Assembly: GCA_009667805.1 (NCBI GenBank)
Contig: CM019070.1
Coordinates: 59,772,735-59,836,734, forward strand
Reading direction: 5' to 3'
From: Leptobrachium leishanense
Lineage: Eukaryota > Chordata > Amphibia > Anura > Megophryidae
Length of the DNA stretch: 64,000 bases
The position numbers and the translations under genes are program-made. Shown in pieces: positions 55,601 to 64,000 of the stretch. Under the pieces are notes generated by a model. It saw nothing but the letters and a program-made list of their open reading frames with translations. It did not search any database and had not been told where the DNA came from. The stretch's first letter is position 1, and every line of letters starts with the position of its first letter.

Positions 55601-58600
55601 GTTTATCAGACAATGCTACAGCATTCGGCAGCAGATCAAGACAACTCAGAAGACAAATGTGGTGGAGAGAGTTCAAGGTAGGAGAAAGGAAGGAGCCCAT
55701 TTATTCAGTCCTGTCCCTTACATTACTGTGTTTATGTTAAATAATACCACAGTCTGATGTATTCCAAGCTGTTGTTGTTATCCTCGTCCTTTTATATAGC
55801 GCCACATATTCCGCAGCGCTTTACAAGATCAGTGTACAAGGAGTTGATATATTCGAATAACCACACATGGATGATACGGCCTGATTCAGGGGACCCTGTT
55901 CCCAAGGGAATTTACAATCTATGAGATCTACAAGTATTTTGTGAGGTAGGCGCATCCATATCAAGTGTCTTGCCCAAGGACACTCACTGGTGGCGTCTTC
56001 TGAGTGGGATCGGGTCGGCTTTCCATGACTGTAGAGCAGCGACCTGGTAAAGTCTTGTAAAGTCGAGACTTGCTTCTCCAGTTGTATAGAGCGATGTGCT
56101 GAATGGGATTCGACTTGCTTCACCATAGTCAAAGAGCAGAGCTGCTACCACTGGACTCAAGTTGATATTGTGTGGTAGGCAAGTATGTACCGTTAGTACC
56201 CAAGGACACTTACTGGAGAGGTGCTCTGGCTGAGATTCGAACATAGGTCTCCACTGTTACAGAGCGGTGATGTTACCTCTACTCCATCCAGCCGGTACAG
56301 TGTTATGATCAGCTCCATTTGTTGCGTCCTATTGAATTCTGCATTCCTTATTTCATACATTACAATTATGCAGATTGTTTGCAATGTATTCACTTATGCT
56401 TGGAGGGTCCATGTTTAGAATCCTCCCCAGGGCTCTTTAATGGGGAGATACCTGTTCAAACCTTTTCTTTCTACTAGTTATCAGAGACTTGGCCCAGTTG
56501 TGTTAACGTCCCTCCATGTTTAATAGAATCTCTGAGACACACAACCAAACTCTGACGTATGTGATGATAGACCTGGGCATGGTGTCTCTCACAAATGTTT
56601 GCTGTTGGTCACTGGAGCATCTCATTGGCAACTGGCTGAGAGAACCGAGCAGCTTGAGATGTCTTCTTACATAAGGGGTAATAAGTCTCTGCATGAGGTA
56701 CACTTAAAGGCTCATGCCTGAGCCAAAACGTTGTGATAGCCTCCGTGGTCCATCCTGTGCCTCGTCATACCGGTTTTCTCTACATGATATGGTGTTTGAG
56801 CCACCCCAGTCTGTGTGGCACCAATGATTTTGACTCTTTGGTAGGCGAGAGCTGTTCCTCCTTTTTTGCTTTGGATATTCCACTTGAAATACAGACTCAT
56901 TGAGCGGTTAGTTTACCACTTTAAAATGTTCTTGCACTTTCTTCATCTGATTTTTAAGCATGTGATACATTTCACGTTATTTACAGAACCATGCGATACA
57001 GAGAATCCGGTACATGTGTGACACTTACTGATGGATAACAGCCAAATCAACTTCAGCTATATGTAATTAGGTATCCAGATGGTGCAAGGGGGTGACCCAA
57101 ATTTCACTGATTTCAAAGACCACTGATCGATAGAGAATCCTCATGGCGAATAGGTACTGGCAAACATGCTGCCCCTATAACTCCAGAGATTCTCCAAATG
57201 CAGATGGTGAAAAAAATGACGTGCCTTATTTTTAGATTAACCTCCCTAGCATTCCAATTCTGACATATTTTAGATGTCAGAATCGGAACAATTTATTTGG
57301 CCCTCTAGTTCAGGGTTAAATGCATTGCAGAAAGCGTTAACCCCGAGCCACACTTGGGCTGCCGCTGGATACATACCTGTCCCTACACTCCCTCGCTGTC
57401 CCCCGCATTCTCCAGCGATCGCGACATCTTACTTCCTGGTTCTCTTCTCGCGGGAAGGGAACCAGGAACAGAATGCCGCGATCGCCGGAGGAGAATGAGA
57501 TTGCGGAGGTCAGCGAGGGAGCGCAGGGACAGGTATGTGTACAGCCAGAATGTGACTCGGTTACCGCTTTTGGCAATGAAAGTTAACCTTGAGCCACACC
57601 CAGGGAGGTTAAAGTGTCATTTTACCACAAATGACAAGAGGAAGCGTGTTTTTAGCCTCGCGCAGTGAGTTGTGATCACCACATAGCCAGTCAGTGCTTG
57701 AGTCTTCTGTATCCCACGAATACTGGACCGCTTGTCACTGATTGGCTATTTGCCTATCTGTGTGTGTTTCCATATTATTCTGCAGTTACATCTACAGTAA
57801 AAGGATCTTTGGTTTTGATTATTGTTGATCACCCAGAATTTCTGAGCAGCTACAATGTGAATAATTTTATGATTCTTTTTCAGATGAAGGCAATCGTGGC
57901 TTTGGTGATCCTTCTCATCCTGCTAGTGATAATCAGTACGTATCATTTCTTTCAATCTATAACAATATCAGATCGTTGTTATCTCTTGCTGCTTCTAAGT
58001 GGGCACGTCGTCTTTAAATTCAAAACCTTTACCGTGGCGATCGGTGCATCAGGACCTGGCCATGGTGTTAGATAGATCTATATGTATGTCATTCCTCCTC
58101 AAAGTGGAATGTGGTTAGGCCAAATTCTACACCATTAACAGGTCCAGGATCATATGATGAATACTTGAAGTACTTCACCAGTAACACAGGCATACTGTTT
58201 GATGGTGTGTGTATAGGAAGTGGATATGTTGTCCTTGCATGCATTGATAAAGCTTGTCACAATAAAATATGGGTAAATAGTCAAGTTCTGGCGTTACTAT
58301 AGGGTTTGGTACTGAAACTCTCTAGGCCATTGCTTGCCAAGCTTGTCCTCAGGACCCACTAACAGGCCAGGTTTGTCAAATTTGTGAAGCACAGCACAGG
58401 TGATATGATTTGCTGCTCAGTGATTGAAGGATTCAGTCTTCATTTCCCCAAGGTGATCCTTAAAACCTGACCTGTTAGTGGGTACTTGAGGACCGCGGTT
58501 GGGAACCACTGCTTAAGACAAAGCATAAAGGGGGGGGGGAACTAGGTGCTGCAACTAGAACACATGTAGCCATTCAGATGCCCTTCAGACTCATCCGCAG

Positions 58601-58777
58601 GAAGTCTTGCCAGCGTAGCCACTTATTTAGCTTATCTAGTCACTGTTGCTTTCAGGGACTTCTTGAGTTCCCTGCTGCACTTCACCACGGGTGTCCATTT
58701 GCTTGTCAGTATGATCTAGTGTAACTTTACTTTTTGCTTCTTTTACAGTTCCCATAATCCTGAAGTACCGCTCCTAA
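40644..58777 (+). CDS. vamp4: VAMP4, vesicle-associated membrane protein 4 (complete, 7 coding exons, 140 aa)
   Basis: R-SNARE of trans-Golgi network and endosomal vesicles that pairs with Q-SNAREs such as syntaxin 6 and 16. Coding exons: 40644-40709, 43153-43196, 46555-46605, 54081-54181, 55598-55677, 57884-57935, 58749-58777 (TAA). They total 423 nt. The exon holding the ATG starts at the acceptor ending 40579, giving 64 nt of 5' UTR in it. Domains: N-terminal tail with the dileucine-acidic TGN-sorting signal RNLLEDDSEEEDFFL (23-37); SNARE helix about 52-112 with zero-layer R76; C-terminal anchor about 115-136; lumenal tail KYRS. Human VAMP4 is 141 aa; this copy has one acidic residue fewer in the sorting cluster, and residue 54 is Q where human has H. 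All splice sites are GT/AG. Confidence 0.96.
41219..41345 (-). mobile_element. LINE 3' tail fragment
   Basis: TTTATAAAGCGCCAACAAG, GTAGCGCTGTACAATGGG and GAGAGCTTACAATCTAGAAG give the reverse complement of the CR1/L2-type tail also at 42520 and 18144. Confidence 0.65.
41593..42040. mobile_element. Harbinger-like MITE with TAA duplication
   Basis: Ends GGCTGGGGTCAGATGAACGC and GCTCGTCTGACCCTAGCC, flanked by TAA (41590-41592, 42041-42043). Interior phrases CACACACGAAGTACGT and GTTAGGCAAGAACGTAA are shared with 13364-13809. In vamp4 intron 2 (counting the untranslated exon). Confidence 0.8.
42515..42668 (+). mobile_element. LINE 3' tail, young copy
   Basis: Starts TAGATTGTGAGTTCCTACGG, continues TGTACAGCGCTGCGG and ends CTTTATAAATAAAGAATAAT. 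Almost identical, in inverse orientation, to 61808-61975. Confidence 0.75.
42780..43083. repeat. Unclassified dispersed repeat, copy 2
   Basis: Same motif order as 5800-6195 (ATTACAGTAACACTTTGTAT, CAGTAGTGAGTGGCC, CTCCCTGGCTGTTATAAT, TTTTTATTAGTGAAAGGG). The 3' end is about 70 bp upstream of a vamp4 exon. Confidence 0.6.
43200..44710. other. vamp4 intron, little recognised
   Basis: Homopolymer runs (A at 43585, G at 43709, T at 43870 and 43995) and AT-rich unique-looking sequence. No gene or repeat family recognised. Confidence 0.3.
44714..45252. mobile_element. Inverted-repeat element, GAGGCGCGTTCAATACC ends
   Basis: Left end GAGGCGCGTTCAATACCTCA, right end TGAGGTATTGAACGGGGCTC. Sub-terminal inverted words (GCAAGTGCTAAGTTAGCA / TGCTAACTTGGCACTTGC) and a palindromic AAGATGGCCGCCGCCATG lie inside. 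Target duplication not resolved. Confidence 0.65.
45491..45801. mobile_element. Harbinger-like MITE with TTA duplication
   Basis: Starts GGCCGGGGTCAGGCGAGC and ends CGCTCGTCTGACCCCGAAC, flanked by TTA (45488-45490, 45802-45804). Contains TTGCAGCGCTGAGTGCACG, shared with 1136-1263 and 38833-39105. Confidence 0.75.
46865..46975. repeat. Short inverted repeat with GAGGAGCAGCAACGTTTTAG arm
   Basis: The arms TATTAGAGGAGCAGCAACG (46868 onward) and AATATTGTTGCTCCTCTATT (46946 onward) are inverted around a 50-bp loop. Probably a small MITE in the large vamp4 intron. Confidence 0.55.
47243..47650. mobile_element. Harbinger-like MITE, subfamily of the left-edge copy
   Basis: Starts GGCTAGGGTCAGACGAAAGC and ends CTGGTCTGACCCCAGCC. 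Flanks are TAA and TTA, so the duplication is imperfect. Strongly similar to 1-236 from GCGTCTGGACGTTATGTAGG on. Confidence 0.75.
47660..49825. other. vamp4 large intron, unique-looking tract
   Basis: About 2.1 kb in which I recognise no repeat. 48260-48960 is of notably mixed composition for this window. An antisense ORF at 48644-48853 (69 codons) has no family I recognise. T-run at 49261. Confidence 0.3.
49832..50728. mobile_element. Complete CAGGGTTATCCAAAGAG element (897 bp)
   Basis: Perfectly inverted ends CAGGGTTATCCAAAGAGATT / AATCTCTTTGGATAACCCTG. TAT lies on both sides, a possible 3-bp duplication. Interior phrases link it with 6237-7333, 10224-11009, 27479-27914 and 32431. No transposase ORF. 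Confidence 0.8.
51397..52815. mobile_element. Inverted-repeat element expanded by a minisatellite
   Basis: The left arm (about 51397-51540: GACAAAATCCCTACAGCCAG, CCCGACGGCCAACTTCC, AATCCCAGCGGCTAACCC) reappears inverted in the right arm (about 52690-52815: CGCTGGGATTTTGGATG, GGAAGTTGGCCGTCGGG, CTGGTTGTAGGGATTTCG). Everything between the arms is the tandem array 51537-52685. Confidence 0.78.
51537..52685. repeat. Telomere-like minisatellite, about 24-bp unit
   Basis: About 50 tandem units built from TTAGGGCTAGGTTTAGAG followed by 6-9 G. The first units are shorter and lack the GAG step (TTAGGGCTAGGTTTAGGG), and the last units degenerate to TTAGGATTAGGGCGG. Strongly G-rich on the plus strand (TTAGGG/TTTAGAGGG steps). 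It is an internal array in a vamp4 intron, not a chromosome end. Confidence 0.95.
52955..53275. repeat. Dispersed repeat with CGCATTTCGTCTTAAG and CTTCATCAGGG
   Basis: CCAACGCATTTCGTC ... GACTTCATCAGGG, after an AT-rich TTTATTAAAATAACATAAAT stretch, is a pattern I associate with abundant amphibian interspersed repeats. Boundaries uncertain; single copy in this window. Confidence 0.45.
54632..55048. mobile_element. Harbinger-like MITE with TTA duplication
   Basis: Ends GGCTGTCAGAGCGCAC and TTCGTCTGACACGGGCC, flanked by TTA (54629-54631, 55049-55051). Inverted copy of the subfamily at 13364-13809, with long blocks in common. Lies in the vamp4 intron after the exon at 54081-54181. Confidence 0.8.
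55785..56300 (-). mobile_element. tRNA-type SINE joined to a LINE-tail-like segment
   Basis: 56185-56298 read in reverse resembles the SINE head at 3152: GGCTGGATGGAGTAGAGG and a B box with GTTCGAATCTC. 55790-55830 (TATAGCGCCACATATTCC, GCAGCGCTTTACAAG) is a LINE-tail-like end, and GTGTCTTGCCCAAGGACAC (near 55963) is the SINE body motif. Two or more SINE-like units may be fused. Confidence 0.6.
56700..56900 (-). repeat. Dispersed repeat with TGGTGCCACACAGACT core, copy 2
   Basis: Reverse complement aligns with 22690-22890. Ends in GTTTTGGCTCAGGCATGAGCC in family orientation. Confidence 0.6.
57242..57608. mobile_element. TTAA-flanked MITE (367 bp)
   Basis: TTAA at 57238-57241 and 57609-57612. 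Ends CCTCCCTAGCATTCC and CACACCCAGGGAGG. Internal inverted arms around AGCGATCGCGAC / GCGATCGCCGG and the paired GAGCCACAC words. Located 270 bp before the penultimate vamp4 coding exon. Confidence 0.72.
58336..58512. mobile_element. hAT MITE, degraded left end
   Basis: GAAGCACAGCACAGGTGATA and the right end CGCGGTTGGGAACCACTG identify the family of 17211-17388; the left end is diverged (TTGCTTGCCAAGC). Flanks only weakly similar. Confidence 0.7.
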
Positions 58778-61500
58778 GGACGGGAACCTTCACTCCGAAA
58801 CTTATAAAGAGCCAATGGATTCACTGTACAGAACGGTGTAATTTTTCTTCTTACATTTTTGGTCAGTTTAACCCCTTCCTGCCTGATGAACGTGCCGAGT
58901 ATTGTGTTGTGACGCATTGCTGCTCAAGCAGAAGGGGTTGGGGCAGGACAAACTTTCCTCATGGACATTTTGTAAAAAAAGAAATTTATGTAAATGATCA
59001 AGAAGTTTTATGTCCGGAAACTCCTCCATCATTCTATTTATTTACCATTTTTATGTAATGCGTCTGCTCCGGCGTGAGACAAACTGTCTCAAAAATCCTG
59101 ATGTGGTTGGACTTTGCTTTCCTATCGGTTAGGTATAGCAATGCTGCTGGTGTCACTGGCTTTCTCAAGAAACGGTACTGTCACACTCTGACCTCACCCC
59201 CACATGTTAATGGCTTACAATTCCTTGAATTCATCGAATGCAATAGATGGCCAGAGAGTCATAGGAGTTGTAGTTCAGGAACATCTGGGGGGGGGGGGCT
59301 GAGTTTGACATCCCTTCCCTTGGCTTTACTACTGGTTTCATTGACTTAATTAGCAAGGAGGGAGAAATGATTTAGGGAATTTTAGGCTCAAAAATCTCTA
59401 AAATATGCAGTTTGCCCAAACAGCATTATTTTCCCAGCCCTATGTAATCTCCCACATCTGTTCTTCACAATTTATGATTTTACCTGTGTTTTTTTACCAT
59501 GCCTGTTTAAAGATTACCCTATGCTGTGTCTGTGCTGCATTAGTAAGATTGAGGCTGTCATTTAATTTGCACATAATTTGTAATTTATATTTTGTGTGTT
59601 GCTTTGTAAACTACAGTACTGTCCACGCCGTCATTTAATCAGACTACTAATACATCTAAGATGTGCAACGGTCTGGTCCAATCACCCAGCTTGCAACTTT
59701 TTACCAATAAATTACCACTTTTTTTTTTCTACAAAGCCTTTCTTTCATAATTTTTGGGCTTTTGTTTTGGCCGAAGTTGTGTTTAGGCTCAGGCACCCTT
59801 CTGTCTTGATCTGATATTTCACGTTTCAGAGAATAATAGGAATTTAGGTCCAAGAAGTTAGGACAGAATAGAATTGGGTGAGTAGTATTTCATATTCTGT
59901 CAAATCATTCCAAATACATGTCTGGGTATGCGGACCCGGAGAACATGCATCAAAACATTGAGTGAAAAGTCGGACCGTTTTGAGCCTGGAAGAATTCCAC
60001 TGCAAGATAAAGTGACAATGCATTGTGGGTCCCAGCAGAACTTCTTTTAGGATTCCATGGACTTGTTAAATGATTCTGAGTTCTTAATGCCACATTTTGA
60101 ATACATTGAATTCATATTACCGCAGTTTCTACTGTTAGAGGCTTTGTGAATTAAAGGGGCACTCCAGGCACTCCATGTCTTTGATAGAGCTTTACTTTGA
60201 TTCCAGAGGTTTTTGGGGAACAAAAATTATTTAAAAACGGCCCTCCACAGCCTTTCCTCTTAAGTGCTAGGTACGTTTTAATGCTGATCTGTTCTTTAAC
60301 GTGCACACAGACATCAAAAATGGGGGGGGGGGTAGAGGAGCATTGGTCCTGACATGGGGTGTATGGTGACTTGCATGGGATCTAGAGGTTAAAGGGGACT
60401 TTATAGGGCTGTGAGGGGTGTATGAGGACTGGCCAAGACGCATGGGATCCGGGGTGTATGTTCTTGATGGGATAACCTTTGCTTAAATCGGAGTTGAGTC
60501 AACTGGGTTTTGTGGGAAATCTTCGCACTCGCGTGGAAACTTATCAGACAATTCTATTCTTTCCATAACACTATTTCCTGATTCCAAAAGCTCTCATTGC
60601 AAAATGATCACAATTTGTGGATTTTCTGTTTTTATTATATTTTAAGTGTACATTATGAAATATACTTTTGAAAATGAAAAGGTGTTCTGCCTCCTGGAGT
60701 GTCCCTTTTTTATGTGAATGTATTGATTGCAAATGCTGCCAATTTACATCCATACATATGTACTGAAGGAGCATATTTATGTACATGTTTCTGTACTTTA
60801 ACTTTCTCTTTGCATATAGTGGTTTTTCCGCCTGGAATGCTTTACTTTTCCGAACCCCAGTGTATCTGTTTTTTTTAACAGCTGCTGAATATTATGGCTG
60901 CACACATTACTAAAGCCTGGCACAGAGGTGCCCAGAAACGGCTATATTTTCAAATACTGCATTCTAATTCCACCCTAATCCCCTCTCCCGGTGATGGTGA
61001 ACCTGACACCCCAGATTGTTTTCAGAACTACATGTTCCATGATGCCTAGCCATCCTTAAGGCTGTCAGTGCATCATGGGACATGAAGTTTCAAAACCTCT
61101 TGCCCCTATACACTAACTTAAAGATTAAAATTGTCTTTGAGTGGCACTACCAAGCCTTCCAGTAGTTCAAGCCTAACGAGTAGACTTTGCACTGACACTA
61201 ATGTAGGCTTTTGAGATTGTTTCTGCTATACGAATTAAACCGGTTTCTCTTGATGTTAATTTGCTTTCCCTCTTTCAGTGTCAATAACTTCCGTTTGTAT
61301 ATTTGAGCGAAGATGTTAATAATTGTATTATGTTGTCTATTTATATGATTCATTCGTTTAATTATACCATGATTTTACATTTCTGCTATGTTTTACGTGT
61401 GGTTATTTATATCGGCTTGATATTAGACTGTTATTAAATTTCTCAATCTTTGCTGCCCCCCCCCCTCCCTTTTGGAAGTAATAAAGTCCTAGATCAATTT
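58778..61500 (+). other. Probable vamp4 3' UTR
   Basis: After the TAA comes 2.7 kb that is much poorer in recognisable transposons than the introns. Two AATAAA signals lie in it, at 59706-59711 and 61480-61485. It includes a fragment with a TTAACCCCTTCCTGCC start near 58870 (a TTAA-element end), a short 'aggagttgtagttc' palindromic-MITE remnant near 59240-59300, a poly-G run at 59287, and a second 'catgatgcctagcc' remnant near 60990-61110. The long UTR is inferred from sequence texture and the poly(A) signals. Confidence 0.45.
61480..61485 (+). terminator. Candidate distal vamp4 poly(A) signal AATAAA
   Basis: Canonical hexamer at the end of the repeat-poor tract. A proximal alternative is at 59706-59711. 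Which is used cannot be told from sequence. Confidence 0.4.
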
Positions 61501-61807
61501 ATATTTCTAGTGAGGCCATATGTATAATGCAGTACATTTTGAGCCGTTTTATATATTTTGTTTTGTTCTGCTGCTTTGGATTCTGACATCTCTCGTGCCT
61601 AGGAACACTTGCTTTAGTAGAAGTTATTTTCTCAACGTGAAAAATGAATCCATTTATATTGATGGTTAATCCAGAGGTCAAATAGCTTCCGACAGTAGTA
61701 CTGGTTCCACAGGTGCAGTCCTGTTTTTCACGTGTAAAATCATGGTCGACCGCGATTTTTAAATCGTAGATGTTGCCCAGCCCTAATTGAGAATAATCAA
61801 GCAATTA

Positions 61808-61975
61808 TTTTATTATTATTATTATTCTTTATTTATAAAGCGCCAGCATATTCCGCAGCGCTGTACAATAAGCACAGTATAGACAGGGTTACAATACATT
61901 GAACAACATTTGACAAACAGTACAGGAGGAGATGAGGGCCCTATTCCCGTATGAACTCACAATCTGGGAGGGTTG
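61808..61975 (-). mobile_element. LINE 3' tail, young copy, inverse of 42515-42668
   Basis: Starts with a TATT simple tail, then TTTATAAAGCGCCAGCATAT and GCGCTGTACAATAAGCACAG, ending ACTCACAATCTGGGAG. Very few differences from the inverted copy 19 kb away. Confidence 0.75.
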
Positions 61976-63330
61976 GGGCAATGAAGCAATGAAGAAGTAG
62001 GTCCTTTTATAGGTGGAGCAAGCCTTGGTTCCTCCCCTGTTTCCTGACAGACATAAGTGAATCCTCTTTGACCATTGGCCCTGTCACCATTTGGAGCAGA
62101 AATGGCCACCAGACACTGATGTGGATGACTACCAGGGCACCGAGCTGTAGGTGGGGATACACGGTGCCAAATGAAACTGCAGTATTATCCTAACTGTGCT
62201 TATATAGTAATGCATAAACCTGATTTTAGAAGTTGTTTGCAGTATAGCAAGATGAGACTCCTTATTCTGGCTCAGCTGTTAATTGCAGCTTGCTAATGAA
62301 TAAACTGTGCTATAGCAATTATTCATTAGCTGCTTACTATTAAAGTACAGATCATATGTGTTGGACAACTTTTTCTCCACCCGGGTGGTTATTATGGCTG
62401 CAGACTTGGCTCCTTGTCTCTGGTTCTCAGTCAGCGGCCTCACTACCTGGGAAGTGCAAGTCAACACAGTACACGAACTTGTGGATATTCGAGCTGCTTC
62501 AACGAGCTGTAAACGTATTCATGATTATATACTTGCAAGTTTATAGAGCATAGGTACCAGCTGGCCAATCACAAACAATTCACGCACACATCTCCTGGAA
62601 TGTACTCAAATACAAGGTTTCAAAAAGAAATGACAAGTTGGATAACGGATATTTGATGCTGACAGGGCCACATCCTGTCCTCTCTCAAGGCTGTTCAAAA
62701 GATGACGCTTTCCGTCCTGTCTTGGGCAGATAAAAAGGCGTAGGCACAGAAAACGTAAGCCTTTTATGATGCAATAGAAAATGTAACCCTTGCAGCATGC
62801 TGATCAAGGTTTTGAGTTACAAATTTTGAGCATCATCCTTCAAATTGGAGGTCTTGACTGTCACAGCCTTTGAAGGGATTCTCAAGCCACATGACCATTT
62901 AGTGGTTGCCACATAACCGCCACTTGGCCAACAGTGACTAAGATTGCTTTTACAGTCAATCAGTGCCTAAAAACACAAACAAAAAATGTTACAGCATGTT
63001 ATATGGGCAATGCTGATTCAATAAAAAAAATGCTGATATTCTATAGCTCTGTCTATATATGGGAATTATGTCTGCAACCGTGAACCACCTTCCTACCTCT
63101 GAATAATGTCAGACCTATCTCTAACCCCATCAACCCTCAAACCCGAGCATAGTGGCATCACTCTGAATGTTGTTGATCCATAATAAAGTTGTAACATGTT
63201 AGCTGCTTTTAACCCATGTTGGCTGAAATGACAATATTTAAAACATGCTGCTTCTGTGGCAATTACGTAAATGCATATATAAACTTGTGTTTATAAACGC
63301 GAAGCATACCCTGGTTTTGTTTCACTGAAC
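61976..63330. other. Intergenic, no feature recognised
   Basis: Short ORFs only. A small inverted repeat (CTAATGAATAAACTG / CAATTATTCATTAG) lies at 62292-62330. No exon with family similarity was found. Confidence 0.3.
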
Positions 63331-63332
63331 GC

Positions 63333-63468
63333 TTTATGGCCTTGGATCTTGGCCCTCCAGATGATTTGGAACTACATTCCCATGAGACTCTTAGACGATC
63401 TAATATGTGGTTGCGTATCATGGTAAATGTAGTTTCAAAACATCTGGAGCAAGATTGCCGACCCCCTG
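63333..63468. mobile_element. Short palindromic 'aactacattccc' MITE
   Basis: Left arm TTGGCCCTCCAGATGATTTGG; right arm AATGTAGTTTCAAAACATCT and GATTGCCGACCCC. A related fragment follows at 63545-63625. Confidence 0.65.
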
Positions 63469-63946
63469 CCCCTAGGGCATTAATTTAAAAGCGTATATTT
63501 CTACTAAAGGGATGTCCACCTCTTGCACTCCATAAATTTATAGCCTACAGTTCCCAGAATTCTATGAATCCAACAGTCATGGGAATAGTATTCCAGCAAC
63601 ATCTGGGGGAAGCCGGAGCTTGACATCCATGTTCTACTCTTACAACGATATAATGCAATGTAGAACACATACAAAACTATTTCGCTGCGATGGTTTTGCA
63701 TTTCTTACTATATACCTTGCATCATTTGGTGGTGTATACTGCAACATTGTGCATGATGTCTGTTGTGTATTTTTTTTCTGCTTTTCTTGGTGCTAGTCAC
63801 TGTTTCACAGATCACTCAATTTCGGTTCTTTTATTTCCTTGTTTATACAGTGTATCTCTGCTGGTTTTACCTGATGCATTCTTTGTCCCTGTACTGGTCG
63901 TTCCACGCTGAGGACCTACGTTTTAGAGGTTATTTACTATGTTTAA

Positions 63947-64000
63947 CCCCTTCAGTGCTGAGCCATTTCACGGCTTAAAAATCCAATTTTTCTTTTTTGT
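63947..64000. mobile_element. Left end of a TTAA-flanked MITE, cut by window edge
   Basis: TTAA at 63943-63946 followed by CCCCTTCAGTGCTGAGCC, the inverse of the right ends at 31230-31246 and 37482-37499. Confidence 0.65.

Overview
The window is nuclear DNA from a vertebrate, most likely an amphibian and probably a frog. Three single-copy vertebrate genes can be rebuilt exon by exon with consistent GT/AG splice sites and phases. The space between and inside them is packed with DNA transposons, MITEs, tRNA-type SINEs and 5'-truncated LINEs. The frog assignment is inference from repeat style (TTAA-flanked short elements, ends like TTAAAGGGACACT, palindromic 'aactacatttccc' elements) and moderate intron sizes. 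No prokaryotic or viral gene content is seen.

Layout: (1) 973-9703, minus strand: METTL13 (EEF1AKNMT), exons 1-7; the last coding exon lies left of the window. (2) 9704-9926: a TATA-less 223-bp divergent promoter. (3) 9927-18444, plus strand: ITPA, 8 coding exons, complete (199 aa), followed by a long hairpin in the 3' UTR and a poly(A) signal at 18700. (4) 18.7-34.9 kb: intergenic and repeat-dominated, with nested elements: a Tc1 relic inside a hAT-like element, a LINE end split by two MITEs, a SINE-like unit inside a palindromic MITE, and an intact Tc1/mariner with an open 345-aa DD34E transposase. (5) 34.9-35.07 kb: probable VAMP4 promoter and untranslated first exon. (6) 40644-58777, plus strand: VAMP4, 7 coding exons, complete (140 aa), with a 3' UTR probably running to the AATAAA at 61480. 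Its largest intron holds a 1.1-kb telomere-like minisatellite enclosed in an inverted-repeat element. (7) 61.5-64 kb: intergenic sequence with LINE/MITE remnants.

The genes do not form a pathway: METTL13 methylates the translation factor eEF1A, ITPA removes ITP/XTP/dITP from nucleotide pools, and VAMP4 is an R-SNARE of the trans-Golgi/endosome system. In human, METTL13 and VAMP4 are divergent neighbours on 1q24 while ITPA is on 20p13, so ITPA lying between them here is the main gene-order observation. The richest material is the transposon layer, where target-site duplications allow many insertions to be defined to the base. One hAT-like element ends 25 bp before the first coding exon of VAMP4 and appears to supply part of its branch-point motif. 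I found no convincing new multi-gene system.
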